Shown: positions 23,021 through 36,544, counted from the stretch's first letter. The stretch is 64,000 nucleotides of DNA from Xanthostigma xanthostigma (GCA_963575645.1 OY754467.1:33973108-34037107); one strand, 5' to 3'. Numbers and translations: made by a program. Notes: a model not told the origin generated them from the letters alone.

Positions 23021-23567
23021 TCTTTAGACACATGGACACTAATTGTGAACAACCACTTTTTACGTTTTAAGGGTTGGTACTGACTACAATCAGAATCTGA
23101 CCTTACATTGCGCACGATTTTTCAGTCTTAAAAAATGGACAATTACTGCAAACAGCTAAAACTACATTTCCCAGTTTCATCATCGCCATTTGTAAAACGT
23201 GAGTGAAAAGCAACTGAGATCAAATTAGGATCAAGAACGCATATGAATCAATATAAAACGTCTTGTGCATGCTCATCACTAATTTCGCAATTCCCCGCGC
23301 GACTCAAGGACAATCTTGCCATGAACTAAATTTCGGGTGCAATTATTGCTTTTTGAAGACAATAGTTTGTCGAGTCCATATTCGGTCGGATGTTCACTAA
23401 AGATGTATAATTTTATCGAGTTTATTTCCAGCTGTTTAAATTACACATCGTTAGATACCACGCTTCGATGCGTCCGTATTGCTCGGTTATGAGCAGTGAA
23501 CCACAATGAAAAATCCGTACTAATATTATAAATGCGAAAGTAACTATGTCTGTCTGTTACCTTTTGA

Positions 23568-24631
23568 CAGAGCCGGACTAACGTATGGGCCTAAATGGGC
23601 CTGGGCCAGGGGCCTCGAGCTTCTAGGGGGGCCTCGTAAACCATAAGCAGGCAATCGCACATGACTCGGGTGATGGCACTGTTATTTATTTATAAAAACT
23701 AAACAATAAATATATGTATGATTTATTATACACAAATAATGTATAAGATGTTTTTCCAAATGTTAATATATAGCGCTTAGAATAGCATTGACTGTACTAG
23801 CTACAAATTGTACTGGTGAAAGAGCTTTTTCCCGGCTTTCGTTCATAAAAGACGAACATAAAATAGTTATTGGCGTAACTAGTAGTCTAAGTCATTCATG
23901 GCGTGTCAGCGCGATGACAGGTCATGACTTAGCCTACAAGTTGCGCCCATAATTTTATTCAACAATTGCGCGTTATTCATGTTTTAATTATAATGAGATG
24001 TTGTAAATATCTATTTATTTCTTTATAAAAAAACTGTCAATACTAACAGCACCAAACAGCACGATTCAATGTTTTGGTTTGAGGTTAGCCGGTTATGAAT
24101 AAACTCCATGTCGAAAACATTCGGCCTCTCAATTTTAGTCTCAATGGATAACAACGGAGTTGTTGTTACCTACTATTTCGTTACGACTCAGAAAATAGTT
24201 ACGTTTATTTTCATTACTCCACAATGGCCGAGCTAGTAGGAATCTTCATTGAGTTATGACAAGTAATTGTCACCAGTCGGTAAATGGCTATTTAGGGTTC
24301 GGTTTTTAGGCATGATAAAACATGAATAACGCGCATGAGTTGAATAAATACTTTTATCCAGAAAAAATTAAATGAATATAGCGTTTTATGTATAAAAAAT
24401 GATCTACTTCAAACGATCGATTTTGAAGAGATCATAGATGAATTCGTTTCAAAAAAGATGAGACGAAAATGTATGTAACTATTTGTCAATAAATTAATTA
24501 TAAAACAACAAATAAAATCTTTGACATTTTAAATTTTTTATTCAAAGAAAATATCCTTAAAAAAAATTCCTTGCAAGGGGCCTCACACGCTCAAGTGCCC
24601 AAGGGCCTCTATAGTCACTAATCCGGCTTTG
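23568..24631 (+). mobile_element. hAT transposon remnant with exact CCTTTTGA duplication
   Basis: 1064 bp; ends CAGAGCCGGACTAA / inverse CAAAGCCGGATTAG; 8-bp duplication CCTTTTGA at 23560-23567 and 24632-24639. The interior keeps only the C-terminal hAT dimerisation domain: ALTVLATNCTGERAFSRLSF then IKDEHK (to ~23862), and, after an interrupting sequence, NEYSVLCIKNDLLQTIDFEE then IIDEFVSKKM with a stop at 24476-24478. The catalytic part is absent, so it is non-autonomous and dead. Confidence 0.92.
23863..24364. repeat. Insert nested in the hAT dimerisation domain
   Basis: The hAT coding sequence is broken here. The insert contains an inverted pair of ~35 bp: TTTATTCAAC-AATTGCGCGTTATTCATG (23956) and its inverse at 24320-24350. 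Exact ends and target duplication could not be read. Confidence 0.65.
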
Positions 24632-24778
24632 CCTTTTGACGCCTAAGCCGCTGAACAGATTTAGATAAAATTTGGCAAAGAGGCTGACTGCATCTTGAGG
24701 AAAAACCTTTTGTCTCAAACAAAAAAAAAACAACAGAAAAGGTGAAATAGGAGATGATTTCAAAATTCACATGTTATA

Positions 24779-25215
24779 TCTATAAATATATAAAAGGAAA
24801 CCGTGACTGACTGACTGACTGGTCTATCAACGCACGGCTCAAACCACTGGACGAATTGAGCTGAAATTTGGAACACAAATAGTTATTATGACATAGGCAT
24901 CCGCTAAGAACAGATTTGTGAAAATTCAACCCCTAAAAGGGTGTAGTCATAATTTGCATAGAGAAATCATATGAGATGGATGTGTCAATTCGAAAATGCG
25001 CAGGATTACTCCTGTCAACAAATAAATAAACACGTGTTTCGTGCTTTTTCAAAAACAACAGAGGGTTAAAAGAAGTAAATAGTCTAAAAATCAGCGTGGG
25101 TATCATTTTCAAAGTTTGTCGGAACGTTGATCACGTGAATGTCGTCAATTTTGAAATTTGTTAGGAAGAGTAGGATGCATGTTTCATCGCAATGAGTGCG
25201 AATTAACGCTTTCAA
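24779..25215 (+). mobile_element. Helitron-like element, 3' end lost
   Basis: Starts A|TCTATAAATATATAAAAGG, then GACTGACTGACTGACTGG and CGGCTCAAACCACTGGACG, the same order as the inverse of 4522-4997. The 3' hairpin and CTAG are not recognisable. It abuts another element of similar style. Confidence 0.7.
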
Positions 25216-25856
25216 CCCACATAAATCATAAGGAAAACTTTAAAAAAAGTCAAAAAGTCTATGAGTAAATTTAAACAGTGCGTTTTTGATTTATGATTTG
25301 GATGTTCCGTTTGTTTTTTTAACAGGATAAACTTAGTATCAGTACTTTCCTGATTTTATTTTACAAAACCATAAGGTTATAAAAAGTTCGAAATAGTTAA
25401 TAGCTAAGTACCTTTTAATTTTAACATTATATCAATCAACAGTTTTATGACATGGAAGTTCCAAGTGTCTTAAGGAGCAACGCACTTCCTCTATAATTTG
25501 TTATAAGACCGGTTTTTAGCATTTTTATAAACTTGCATAGATACAATCAAGAACTGTATTTTCCAGATACTGTTTTCGTGTATTATTTCTGAAATATCTA
25601 ACTAATAAGTACATTGCATGAAAACAGCAGGGAATTTTCGCTGTTGCATCATTAACTGTTGGTAGTCATGCAAGACAAATTATGAACAAATCCACAGTGC
25701 CCAGTGGGGAGGTTCGCCAAGGTTGGCACAACCTTTCCTAAACATGTCTTTTCCCTATTTTTAAACGACTTCAAAAAAAGGAGGTTATATTATGTTCGAT
25801 GTCGCCGGCTGTGAACCGATTTCGATGCTTCTTTTACCATTCCAACCCACAAGCGG
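25216..25856. other. Intergenic, nothing recognised
   Basis: AT-rich, no gene or clear repeat boundary. Confidence 0.5.
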
Positions 25857-26158
25857 AGAACGGTACTAGTTTAGGTCAAAAACCACTTTTCAAAAATTTT
25901 ACAATACCTTTTCATTCTGAGGTCCCCCGAATCCAAAAAAATATTTTTGGAGAAACTCTGTGTGTCTGTTAGTCGGTTAGTCTGTTAGTCTGTGAACACG
26001 ACACAGGTCAAACGGACGAGTGGATTGAAACCAAATTATGGGAGGATGTTTGGTATGCAAATATGAAGAGCCCTATTATTTTTGGGGAAAATTGGCGCAT
26101 GCGCAGGAGAGATATATGCTATAACGGTGTTTTTATTATAATAATGGTATACTTTTCA
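25857..26158 (+). repeat. Dispersed repeat, partner of 1-252
   Basis: Matches 1-252 in inverse over its whole length, e.g. GGTCCCCCGAATCC, GGAGGATGTTTGGTATGCAA, GAAGAGCCCTATT, GATATATGCTATAACGGTGT. Contains CTGTTAGTCGGTTAGTCTGT. Non-coding; class unknown. Confidence 0.75.
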
Positions 26159-26382
26159 TAACGGCTTATTATTTTATTTATTATTTCAAGAAAGTTTCGT
26201 TAAAAGTTTTTTTTCTAAGCTTTATAGTTTCGGAAATATTTTGAAAATGAAAAAAACAGCTGTTCTTTTGTTTTGTAGATCTGTCAGAAATAAACTAGTT
26301 AAGCATGCTTAGATTAATTTTTACATGACGTGGAACATATGTAGGTAACCATGGCAACGAATAACAAATATAATATTGAATA

Positions 26383-26590
26383 CTAGCCATTACCCGCGTC
26401 ACCTCACGCGATATCAGAAATTTTATTTTCTTTGTTATATTATATCAAATGTCAACATTTTGAAGTTGAATTGGTCCCGTCGCCCAATTGGCTGGAATTT
26501 TTTTCATAATATGTCTCAAAGTTAGTCCCATATCACTTTTAGCGCTCTCGGCTATGTGCAATAACTCCGTAAATATTTGATATTTAGATT
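26383..26590 (-). mobile_element. Helitron-like 3' end fragment
   Basis: CTAGCCATTACCCGCGTCACC is the inverse of a Helitron-like terminus (compare 4522-4560). The body beyond is worn and its 5' end was not found. Confidence 0.5.
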
Positions 26591-29500
26591 TTACTTTTTT
26601 CCAGTATCCTCTCAAAAATGTAGGTATAGGTATGCATGTTTGAAATTCTCAGCTCTTTTTATATGTTACAAAGATTTTATCGGTCATTTAAAATCGCATA
26701 GAGCAAAACACAAACACGGTATTCCTCCTTTACAACCTGTCAGACAACAACTCTTTGCCACTTTACAAAACTTGTTTTGCAAAACGTTGAACAAAACTTT
26801 ATTGCAAAGTTCTATAATTAACATGGAAATACCAAGTTATCTGGAAAGACCCATTCATACTACCGTTTGAGCATCGATCTGGCACAATGAAGAAAACCCG
26901 GGTTCAAATGCATTTTTAAATTTATCCTCCTAGACATCAATAAACTCTGGAATGTTATTTTGTTTCACAATAATTAGACTGTTAAGATTACAGACGCTCG
27001 ACGGCTGAGGTCACCGTGTCTACTTATTTATAGATATAAAAGCTTGTAATGTTTTTACAGTATAGCGAATCTGTATAAACAATTTAAACATTCCTTATAT
27101 ATAAGCAACGGATTACAAAATCCACATACTGCGAGAGCTATTTCTTAATGAATTATACAGAAGCTAGTTGAATGAATACAAATATGTAAAATCCTAATTT
27201 AGTTTATAATTGGACAGCTTTAAATATTCCAAGAGCGATTTTTCAGTTTTTGTCATTTTTTTGGCTAACCCATAAATAGGGGAATAATATAACCGTAACG
27301 TGAAATCGCGTTAGATCTCTGGTTATTTTTATTACGCGAACTTCCATAACGCGATACAATGTTATACCATTTTTATTCACCACACTGTAAAAAATGGTAA
27401 TATGCAATGTTTCATATTATGCAAAACATATTATACCTATATACAGTAAATATTTGTTAATTTGCGTTTAACTGGAAATCTATTATCATTACTTAAATCA
27501 ACACTTTAATATATCGTAATTATATTCACAAATAAATGATTTCTAACTTTCTCGCGATGTTGGTGTAAAACTAAAAAACATCAAGCTTAATTCCACTCAT
27601 CTTTAAGGAAAAGAAAAAATGGAAAAATTTAGTTGAAATTACCTTTAAAAAACTATTGTCGAATACAAAATAATATTGTATCTTCTGCATTTATTTGCGA
27701 ATAAGAAATATTTTATAGCGCAGTAATTTATTATCATAGATATAAAACAGTTATTTCTGACGTAAGCGCTGAGGGTATCCCAAAAGTAAGCCGCTATACG
27801 TCAACCATAAATATAAAATTCAGTGTTGAGTAAAAAAATGTTGAATGAACTAGTGTCCCATAATATTTGATGTGGTTTAGAAGATCTGTGTCAGCAAAGT
27901 GTGCCATGATTTTAATATGAATTATTGATAGAATCGACTAATGCAGTAACGATTAGTGATTAACATAAGACAAAATCTTTATCGGTTTGGTCTTATGGTC
28001 ATAACTGCTGGATTAATCCGTTTTGTCCACAAAATCAAATTACTTTTAGGACGCCTCTGTATATTTATATTGGCAGGCCACTGTACCCAAGAGTTAATAC
28101 AATAGACCCCTTTCCACAAAGGCGTAGAAATAGGAGGGTAAAAGGGATAATTACCCCCCCCCACCGGATCATAATAATAAAACTAAAAATAATACGAATA
28201 CTTAGCTAAAAATAAAACTTAGAAATACTTTTTGAAAAGGAGTTTGTAAAATCTGTTTGGGAATTAATACTTTGCTTGACACTTTCCTTCGTGAGTATTC
28301 TTGTGAGATATTAATAAAACTTTAAAAAAATATTCACATTTTTTTGCTTTAAAGAGAAAAAAAATATCTGCACCCTTGCCTTTCTATCATTTTTTCTTCG
28401 TTAGAATTGAAACGCCATTTTTCTCCAGTATTTATCTAGCAAGACTGCAGAACAACGGCGTAAAAATTAAATTGAAATACTTTTTATATGCCATTATTCT
28501 GCAGGATTTAAAGATGAAGATGTGGAAGAGTTATCCGAAACGTTCACAAAACAAATGCTAATCTAATACAATTCTACGACAATAGGAAGCGAAGCTTCTT
28601 CCCAGAACCGAAGATTCTTCAAGTTATAAATAAATTTAAATTATATATTTTTAATATATAATTTCGGCGGGAAAAGGTTATCTAACATTGTATCATGCAA
28701 AGCCGCTGGCAGAGGCTAGTAAATTACTTAAGTCAGTCATTTCTATTATGTATTTTATAGGTCATAATAATGCATCATCTACACGAGAAAGTATGAGAAA
28801 AACGAATAATTACTATTATATGAAGCTTAGCGAAAATTACTTTTTTAATCTCGTGTAAATAGTTTGTAAGATTACGTAACAACTGGATGTTAAAAAATGA
28901 ATGGATACACTATGTGTTCACATTTACGGAAGAAGATGGGGTCTGGGGAGACTTAGCACCCCGCCCCACCACCCCAAAGTAACATCAAGATATTCCAATT
29001 TAAACCAGCATGTTTATTAGCCCTTACAATGCAAGCTCTTATAAGCAATCATATGGATCTATTGGCTTATAGTGTTCAACCCAATCCATCCCGGCTGTCC
29101 TTCCTGGCCATCATGTTTGTCTAATACCCACCAAGAATGACCCGAGGCTAATCCATGTCCCCTCTCTTTATTATCCATTATCCCTCATGTGTCCCTGTTA
29201 TATTTGTTGCTTCATATTGCGTCGTTTATGTTCCCAATCATCCAAACTTCATCGCAAATCAACGAAATATAAAAACTAGCCCTGGCTAATTACTTGTCAG
29301 AGTTAAGGCCATTTTCTAAAAAAATGAGTCTATTGCCCCCCCCCCCCTCTCAAAAAATCGTTCCGCCAATGAATGTCCAATAAGTCATCACGTATACTGT
29401 ATTCAAATAGTAAAGTATTTTTCAAAAAAAAAATGCATTACAAAACGATTTAAGTACCTATATTTGTTTATTTATGATAATCATATGATGAATCGTTTCT

Positions 29501-30893
29501 TTTTTATATACTATTCTAAAAAAGATTTTATGTTTGTGTACCAATCGTGTCTGTCTGTCAATCTGTCTGTTCATCTTTAAATAGACCAGTGATTACTAAT
29601 CAGTATGAATTGGTACTCTCGACAGACTTAACCGATTTCAACGAAATTGAGTTCATAAGTTGGAATCCACCACCGCACGAATAAAGTTTTTGGACTCAAT
29701 AACGCCAAAAAAATTCTCAATTATTTTCAGTTCAAGCGGTAGTTTCAAGAGAAGCAGGCTTTTTGAACTCATGACATTTTAATACAAAAAAAAACAAACA
29801 CTCAGTGTAGATACCTATTTGCATTTTTTCTGGACCTTCGGCAAGTTAACACGATCAAAACGAGTTATATATTTTTTTAGCAAATAACAGGTTTAGTGAG
29901 GTAAAGAATCCGTCGTTTTGGTGCTAACGTCGAATGACGTCAAAACTTGGGGAATATTCAATAATAAAACAAATATTAATGTTCTTAAAAACTTATCGTT
30001 GCATAAATCAACAAAAATAAATCCCAACTGGTTAATTTATTGCTGCAGACTTCCTCTTGTTAATTTTTTTATGTTAAAATATACACTTATGGAAATATAT
30101 AGACAGAACACAGGTATCATCAACAAATTTATTGTTGAGACTTTTTATGTAAAACTCACTAAATTATACTAAACCTACGTCAACAGTTTTTTGTTGTTTA
30201 CTTAAAAGATGGTAATTTTTTGGTCGCGTCAATGATTTGTCCCAAAAATTATTTTTAATATTAAATTACACGAAAAGCTTTTATTAATGTCATAAAATTG
30301 TTAAATAATTCATAGACCATAAAATTGTATATGTAATTTAAATGCAAAAATTATAACCTTTTTCTAAAAATGTTTTTTACAGATCAGAAACATTTATTAC
30401 CAGAATTTTACGTTACAGATTAAAATCGTTTTTAACTCCTACAATAAATGTTATGTGTTTGAATAGTAGGTATGTTTTTATGTATGGCTGCGGAATTTTC
30501 CTCGATGGTTGGACCGATTTTAATGTGGTTTTCTCTGTGCGATAGAACATTGTTTCGAAAAAGTTATAGAATACAAGTTAATAGAGAGAAAAATCAAATA
30601 ATTGTCAAACACAAGCCTTAGTATTTTTTTCCACTGGAATCAAAGTATAACCATTTATTACAATTTGTGTTATATACCAGTTGACTTTTTTCTATTATAC
30701 CCAATGATACAAGGCAAATTATTTGGTTTGCACTATACTGTGATACTTCCATGTCGTTTTATGTTTAGATTTTTAATTTAAATTATATATCTATTTTTTA
30801 AGAGTTGTGTACATAGCATATGATTTTTCTGATGTAAATTATCTAACTTTTGCATTTCAGATACTGAAAAACTACCTACAAAGTCTGCCCACA
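26591..30893. other. Long intergenic stretch, little recognised
   Basis: 4.3 kb of AT-rich sequence without a convincing gene. Worn repeat tails occur at 29550-29660 (GTCTGTCTGTCAATCTGTC) and 30480-30560. A C-homopolymer lies at 29336-29346. A plus-strand frame at 26577-26870 has a C2H2-like spacing (CYKDFIGHLKSHRAKHK) but lacks confirmed partners. Remaining ORFs are low complexity. Confidence 0.45.
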
Positions 30894-31285
30894 CCATATA
30901 TATAATAATTTACTATATGAATCATTGTCTATATACTCAATGTGAGTGAAGGCAACAAAGCGTATCGAAAATATATCTGCGTCTCTTTCTTCGAAGTAAT
31001 TCCCTGATTTCTCCGATGATAGGATTGGTTGATGTACTTGCATTCAACCTGAATAAAGTATCTCTGTTTCAAAAACTTGTCTTTTTCTATGTCGTTAACA
31101 TAGGCGTACCCAGCTTTTTACCCAGGAGGGACCAAAATCAAATTAAAAATTTCTTAAGCCGGGTGCCCCGTGCACCAATGCTTACGGATTTAAAAAAAAG
31201 ACAGAAGTATGTATGTTTTTGCACACTAATGGTTCGATTGCGATTTTATTCCTATGCTCAGTATATAGAATAAAAGTATATGGCC
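30894..31285. repeat. Dispersed repeat, partner of 2205-2820
   Basis: 30900-31020 matches 2207-2335 (GAAAATATATCTGCGTCTCT, GAAGTAATTCC) and 31190-31280 matches 2738-2815 (AATGGTTCGATTGCGATTTT). The middle differs: here it contains a hAT-like end (GGCGTACCCAGC near 31105). Confidence 0.7.
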
Positions 31286-31803
31286 CACACTGATAAAAAC
31301 GCACATTTTTTTTTGATATCTCTGTCAATAATGTCTATTTTATTTTTATTACCTATACGTATTGTTTTTATTTTAAAAGAAGCAAAATATTGACACAGGC
31401 ATTACAACATTAACTACTTATTAAAAATATACATAAATATTAAATGCATAAATACATTATGCATATCATAAACCATGTTTTTCAATTAATGAAACTCAAT
31501 AATTTAAATATTTTTTACAAATTATTATTATATTAGTCCGGTAACTTGCTTTTGCGAGCATTGAAATCTCTCGGCATGTAATACTGGTATTTATAAAACC
31601 AGACATTTTTTGAGAGTTAATATCTATGGTTTCAATAGGTTTTTAAACACATTTTTGAGAATTTTTAAGAAGCCTATTGCACAATTATTTTTTTCCAATT
31701 ATTTATTTTTTTGTGTATTTTTCGATGTAGATTCAAACAAAGAAAATAAGCTATGGCGAGTTACAATTGACTATATACCGTCCTCTCATCATTACGCCTA
31801 TTA

Positions 31804-32072
31804 AGTACAAGAATGGCGAACCTATGGCACGCGCGCCACTGGTGGCACGCGACAGATTAATGTTGGCACGCCATTGAGGCGAAATGTGAAAAAAGTAACA
31901 AATACGAAAAACTTTCCTGACGCTCAATGTATTATCAAAATTAATCTTTTCATATATGTTTGATTTATTTTTTTTTTTGACAGCTAAATTTCTTTAGATG
32001 CTTGTCAGCATGTCATAGAGACATTAAACATTTTTGAAAAAAAATGGCACGTAGAAAGGTTCGCCATCCCTG
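31804..32072. mobile_element. hAT MITE with exact GCCTATTA duplication
   Basis: ~269 bp between identical 8-bp repeats GCCTATTA (31796-31803 and 32073-32080). Ends GAATGGCGAACCTATGGCAC and the inverse of GGCACGTAGAAAGGTTCGCC. The left tip carries a few extra bases before GAATGG. Relative of the fragment at 45589. Confidence 0.85.
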
Positions 32073-32854
32073 GCCTATTAAATCCCAACTTTCCTAAGAT
32101 AACGGCATCGTGATATGGCGGCCGCAATATGGCGATTTTGTGATCTGCCAGTGGTTGTTAAACTTTAGCGTTGGTTGTGCAACTATAACACTATTTCCTG
32201 ACTTATTAAAATATTGGTTTAATATGGAAAATATAATTCATTCTAAGATTTTGATTGCGTTCTGCGACTCTGCAGCGCTCATTGAGGAACAGCCACTGTT
32301 ATGTTGAAATAAAAGTTGAATAAAAGTGAAAACACTAGAAAAACAACCACACAGTCTTTTGTTTCACATTGTTGCAACAATGTGTACGGTCGTATGGTTT
32401 GTTTTTTTATACAAGCGTTGTACCTAATACAGAGCTATGTTGCACTCTATATAAGTTAAAGATCGAATGTAGTGCAACTAAAATAAAACAGGAAACACGA
32501 AAATGTAAGCTATTTAAAATGATAGCGAAATATAAAAATTATTTAAAAAAAATGTTTGAATCAAAAAAATAATTTTTGTGCAATAAAAATATGTTCTATT
32601 ACCACGAAAGAAATGCTTTTTTAAACAAATAAAAGAAAAATGCTCTTAAAACTGTTCGTAGACATCCTACATGGCTGTTATTTGATATTTTTATTTATCT
32701 TGACCCAGTATATTTGCTTATACCTAACGTGACCATACGTCCCGCTTTTAAGCTAACTGTCCTGCTGTCCCCAAAATAAGTAAAAATGTCCCGCTTTGAC
32801 AAAACAAAAACGTAGCAGCAAGAAAGTCTTATCGCCTGCACGTGCATACTGTTA

Positions 32855-33309
32855 AGGCCGCTGCACACGAGGCTAGAAACGTGCTAAGAGTTCTGCTAGC
32901 CGGTAGGCTGGGTACGAAGCTATAAATGACGTCATTGCGGCCTGGCCTGCTAGCTTACAAGATAGGTTTTAAAATTAGAACAAGGGCTATTTTCCCTGCG
33001 AGATTTGCTGCTAGGTAAGAGCAAGAACCAATCAGGACGCAGTATCTTGTCACGTGGGCACTTGAACAAACACCCACAAACCAACATGGTGTCGCATTCT
33101 GTTCAGAGTCAGACAACAGACACGATTTGCTCTGTGTTTATATTCGAACTGTCATTGCGCACGCACCAGATCTATCCACAAATCAAGCTTGAAAAATAGT
33201 CTCCTGTGAAGCGAGCATTTAACAGCAATCAAGAAAACCAGCGCTAGAAACTAGTAGGCAAATCTAGCAAAGAATCTAGCAGCGTTTCTAGCCTCGTATG
33301 CAGCGGCCT
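32855..33309. mobile_element. PIF/Harbinger-like MITE, copy at 32.9 kb (TTA duplication)
   Basis: 455 bp, AGGCCGCTGCACACGAGG at the left and its inverse (CCTCGTATGCAGCGGCCT) at the right; TTA flanks at 32852-32854 and 33310-33312. It seems to have landed in another repeat: CCATACGTCCCGCTTTTAAG (32739) on the left and TTAAAAAGCGGGACC (33325) on the right look like the two halves of one element. Confidence 0.88.
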
Positions 33310-34522
33310 TTATACCTAGTATCTTAAAAAGCGGGACCTAAATAATAAAATGGCAGATTAAGAAAAAAACGGTAGATTCAAAAAGTTTGAAAACAGTAGG
33401 TATATAAATTACTTTTAACGCTTGCACATATTTCATTTCAATTAACAATAATAATTTAAGGGTGTTCCGCTCTGGGGAAAAAATAAATGATCACGTTATT
33501 TATACCTATCTTCGTTTCAAATCTTGCTACAGCTTTTTGATTTACTTCCCGTTATCCGATTGAGTTGAAATTTTGCATACGTATTTAGTTCCGATGGCAA
33601 CACAATATTATAATAACTAACTCTCACCGATCCGCATTTTTAATAAAGCACACCGAAAACAAAATAAGCAGCTGAAACGTCAGAGAAATAAACCAATTAC
33701 CCTATTCTGAAACTGCGAAAATAAATTATTATCTTCTAACAAACAAACAAATACCGCTGTTTAGCCTACTTCACATATGCAACGCGATCTGAAATGTTCA
33801 CAATAACGTGCAAAATAAAAATAATTGAACGAACAAAAGTAAAAAGTACCAACACAAACAGAAAGTAAAAGTGTTCGAATGATTGACTTCCTTCTTGGTG
33901 TTGACAACACCAATAACAAAAGCGACGTTTCTCTCAATTCTTGACCATCGCTTTCGTTCAAAAGTCACATAAGCTCTCTATTTTTGTTTATTTTAATAAA
34001 GTATCCAGTTGCGTAACTCCGTTGTTTCATCTAGCCGTTTGTTTATTTTTTAATTTGTGAGAACTAGGAACAATTTTCTATCGTAACTTTCAACTTTAAT
34101 GTACAGAGCATTCAATAAATCCGCCGCTTATGTAATATATTTGTTGTTGTTGTTTTTTAGTTGCAAATAGATCTGTTCTTTTTTGTGAACATATACCAAG
34201 ACCAATCTTAACCCTTAAATGCATGATTTTTATTTATATTTAAAAAAGTATGTCTTAGGGTATGGGGATAACTGGAAAAATAATTAAAAAAATATTTTGA
34301 ATTTTCAGTCCGTGTAATTCTTCATTTTGTATTTGTAGGATGCAGCCTACACTACAGTAATTTTGTTTTTTTAAGGCAAAGGCGCATGACATTCAGCCAT
34401 TAAAATATTATGTAGGCTGCATCCTACGGTATTGTAAAACACAAATAATTTGTACTTTTTTCATATTGAAATACTTATATTAAACGTTGAATTTTTAACT
34501 ATTTTTGTCTAACTTAATGTAT
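33310..34522. other. Intergenic, no gene recognised
   Basis: 33530-33600 resembles a worn repeat (TTCCCGTTATCCGATTGAGT). A pair TGTAGGATGCAGCCTACA and its inverse at 34334-34430 (TAGGCTGCATCCTACGG) may bound a small element. No open frame of interest. Confidence 0.45.
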
Positions 34523-35768
34523 AAAAACGAATAATGACTTATAGTTTAGTCAATGAGTGCTCATAAGGGGCATCTAGATGGAAAAGTCGAAAGCAGAACA
34601 TTTGACTTAGGAACTTTGTTTGGACTAGTTAGGAGATAAACATACTAAAAGTCCTTGCCCCTCTGAGGTACGCCCGAAGGGGGGGAGCACAAAGAAGGTC
34701 CCGTTTTTTGGTTTTTTGCTTTCATCTCGAAAACGGTACGTCGTACGAAATTTTGTTGTAATACATAATGAAAGCTGATAAAATTCTCTACAACTTTAGC
34801 TTTCACACTTTTTATCTATCTCCAATCTTTGCCTAGCTATGAGCTCCGAAAAATGGTCGAAAAATGATCGATTTTCAAAAATGTGTTAAATTCTCTGTAG
34901 CACATTGTAACAACACGAATTTGTCAAAATCATTTCGTATCGCTCATCCAAACTATTAAAAACACCCACACACTATTAAAAAATAACATAAGCTTTAACC
35001 TATTGAAGGCCCTGGGCATATTAGGATTATGGGGCCCCTATGACCTTAACAGAGCACTATTTTGTTAGAATAGACAAAGAAAATAGATAAACTAGGTTCT
35101 AGATTCTAAGTCGAGGAATGTGATATAAAATGCATATATTTAAAAGGATCACGTTCCCAATTTTAACATGAAGGACACAAAAAAAATAAGTATATGAAAA
35201 ATAGTTCACTGATGATTTTTGTTTAAAACAGTTTAGGTACTTAGTATACCATTAAACTAGGGGGTCCCTATCGATCGCAGGGCCCTGGGCACGTGCCAGA
35301 GTGCCCAGTGGGAAAGAGGGCCCTGTGTGGAGGTACTCCCAGCTTATGTTATTTTTTAATAGTGTGTGGGTGTTTTTAATAGTGTGGATGAGCGATACGA
35401 AATGATTTTGACAAATTCGTATTGTTACAATGTGCTACAGAGAATTTAACACATTTTTGAAAATCGACCATTTTTCGGAGCTCATAGCTAAGCAAAGATT
35501 GGAGATAGATAAAAAGTGTGAAAGCTAAAGTTGTAGAGAATTTTATCAGCTTTCATTATGTATTTCAACAAAATTTCGTACGACGTACCGTTTTCGAGAT
35601 GAAAGCAAAATACCAAAAAACGGGACCTTCTTTGTGCTCCCCCCCTTCGGGCGTACCTCGGAGGGGTAAGGACTTTTAGTATGTTTATCTCCTAACTAGT
35701 CCAAACAAAGTTCCTAAGTCAAATGTTCTGCTTTCGACTTTTCCATCTAGAATTATTCGTTGCCTAAG
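34523..35768. repeat. Large fold-back element, ~420-bp inverted arms
   Basis: Left arm ~34570-34995 and right arm ~35340-35752 are inverse copies with few differences, including GAGGTACGCCCGAAGGGGGG, CGAAAACGGTACGTCGTACG and AAAACACCCACACACTATTA. The unpaired ~345-bp centre carries GGCCCTGGGCA blocks at both its edges, reminiscent of hAT ends. A ~38-bp insertion breaks the outermost left arm (ACGAATAAT pairs with ATTATTCGT). No coding sequence. Confidence 0.92.
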
Positions 35769-36544
35769 CTATTAAATAAAAATCGGTTAAGGCGTTTGGG
35801 CAGTACGCGTAAAATATTCATTTTTTAAAGCGACAAAGCTCTTAGAAATATGTTAAGGTATTGCACATTTTGGGGTAGGTACCTCTACTTTTAAGTGCTT
35901 GTTTTAAACTTTTTAGTTATTAAACCACAAAGATAAAAAACTATACGTGCGTTAGAAGGTATACTTATTTGACGTGATTAAAAACTAATTTCTAATTTGC
36001 ATGCAAATGATTTATTGAAGAAAAAAATAATAAAAAGAGTCGATTGAGGTATTATCACATATTCACAACTAACAAATGTTTTAATAATATTCAGCAATAC
36101 TCATTATCAATCACTACTATGGTTTAATATAATTTTGAAGCACATAATATTATAATGATATACCTACTATAATTTTTATTCGCAATGAAATAAAACATCA
36201 CTTGACATCTGTCATATTCACTATTTTACATTTTCGCTTCGCGATCAGTAACATTTTTGGCAAACGTGCTTGCAATAGGTATACAAAATGTCCAAAATGC
36301 ATGATTTAGCGAATAACTTCATCCTGTTTAATTTTATGTTACGTCTTGTAAAAATTATTTTTTTTCTAACGCGCCAAAAGAAGTATAATTTAAAAAAATT
36401 TGATTTCTTTTTATTTGTTATTTTTCTGTTTCGACATAATTTTAGGTGACAATTAAATATGTGTTACGCGAACGGAAGTGTAGTATTAAAAAAATGCGTT
36501 TATATACATACAATTAGACCAATAATTTTATAAGAACATGAACA

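Larger units (their letters stand above)
23514..24778 (+). mobile_element. Helitron-like fragment split by the hAT at 23568
   Basis: A|TCCGTACTAATATTATAAATG then GTCTGTCTGTTACC (to 23567) continues after the hAT as TTTTGACGCCTAAGCCGCTG then AACAGATTTAGATAAAATTT (from 24632). Removing the hAT and one copy of CCTTTTGA restores one uninterrupted repeat. Confidence 0.75.
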
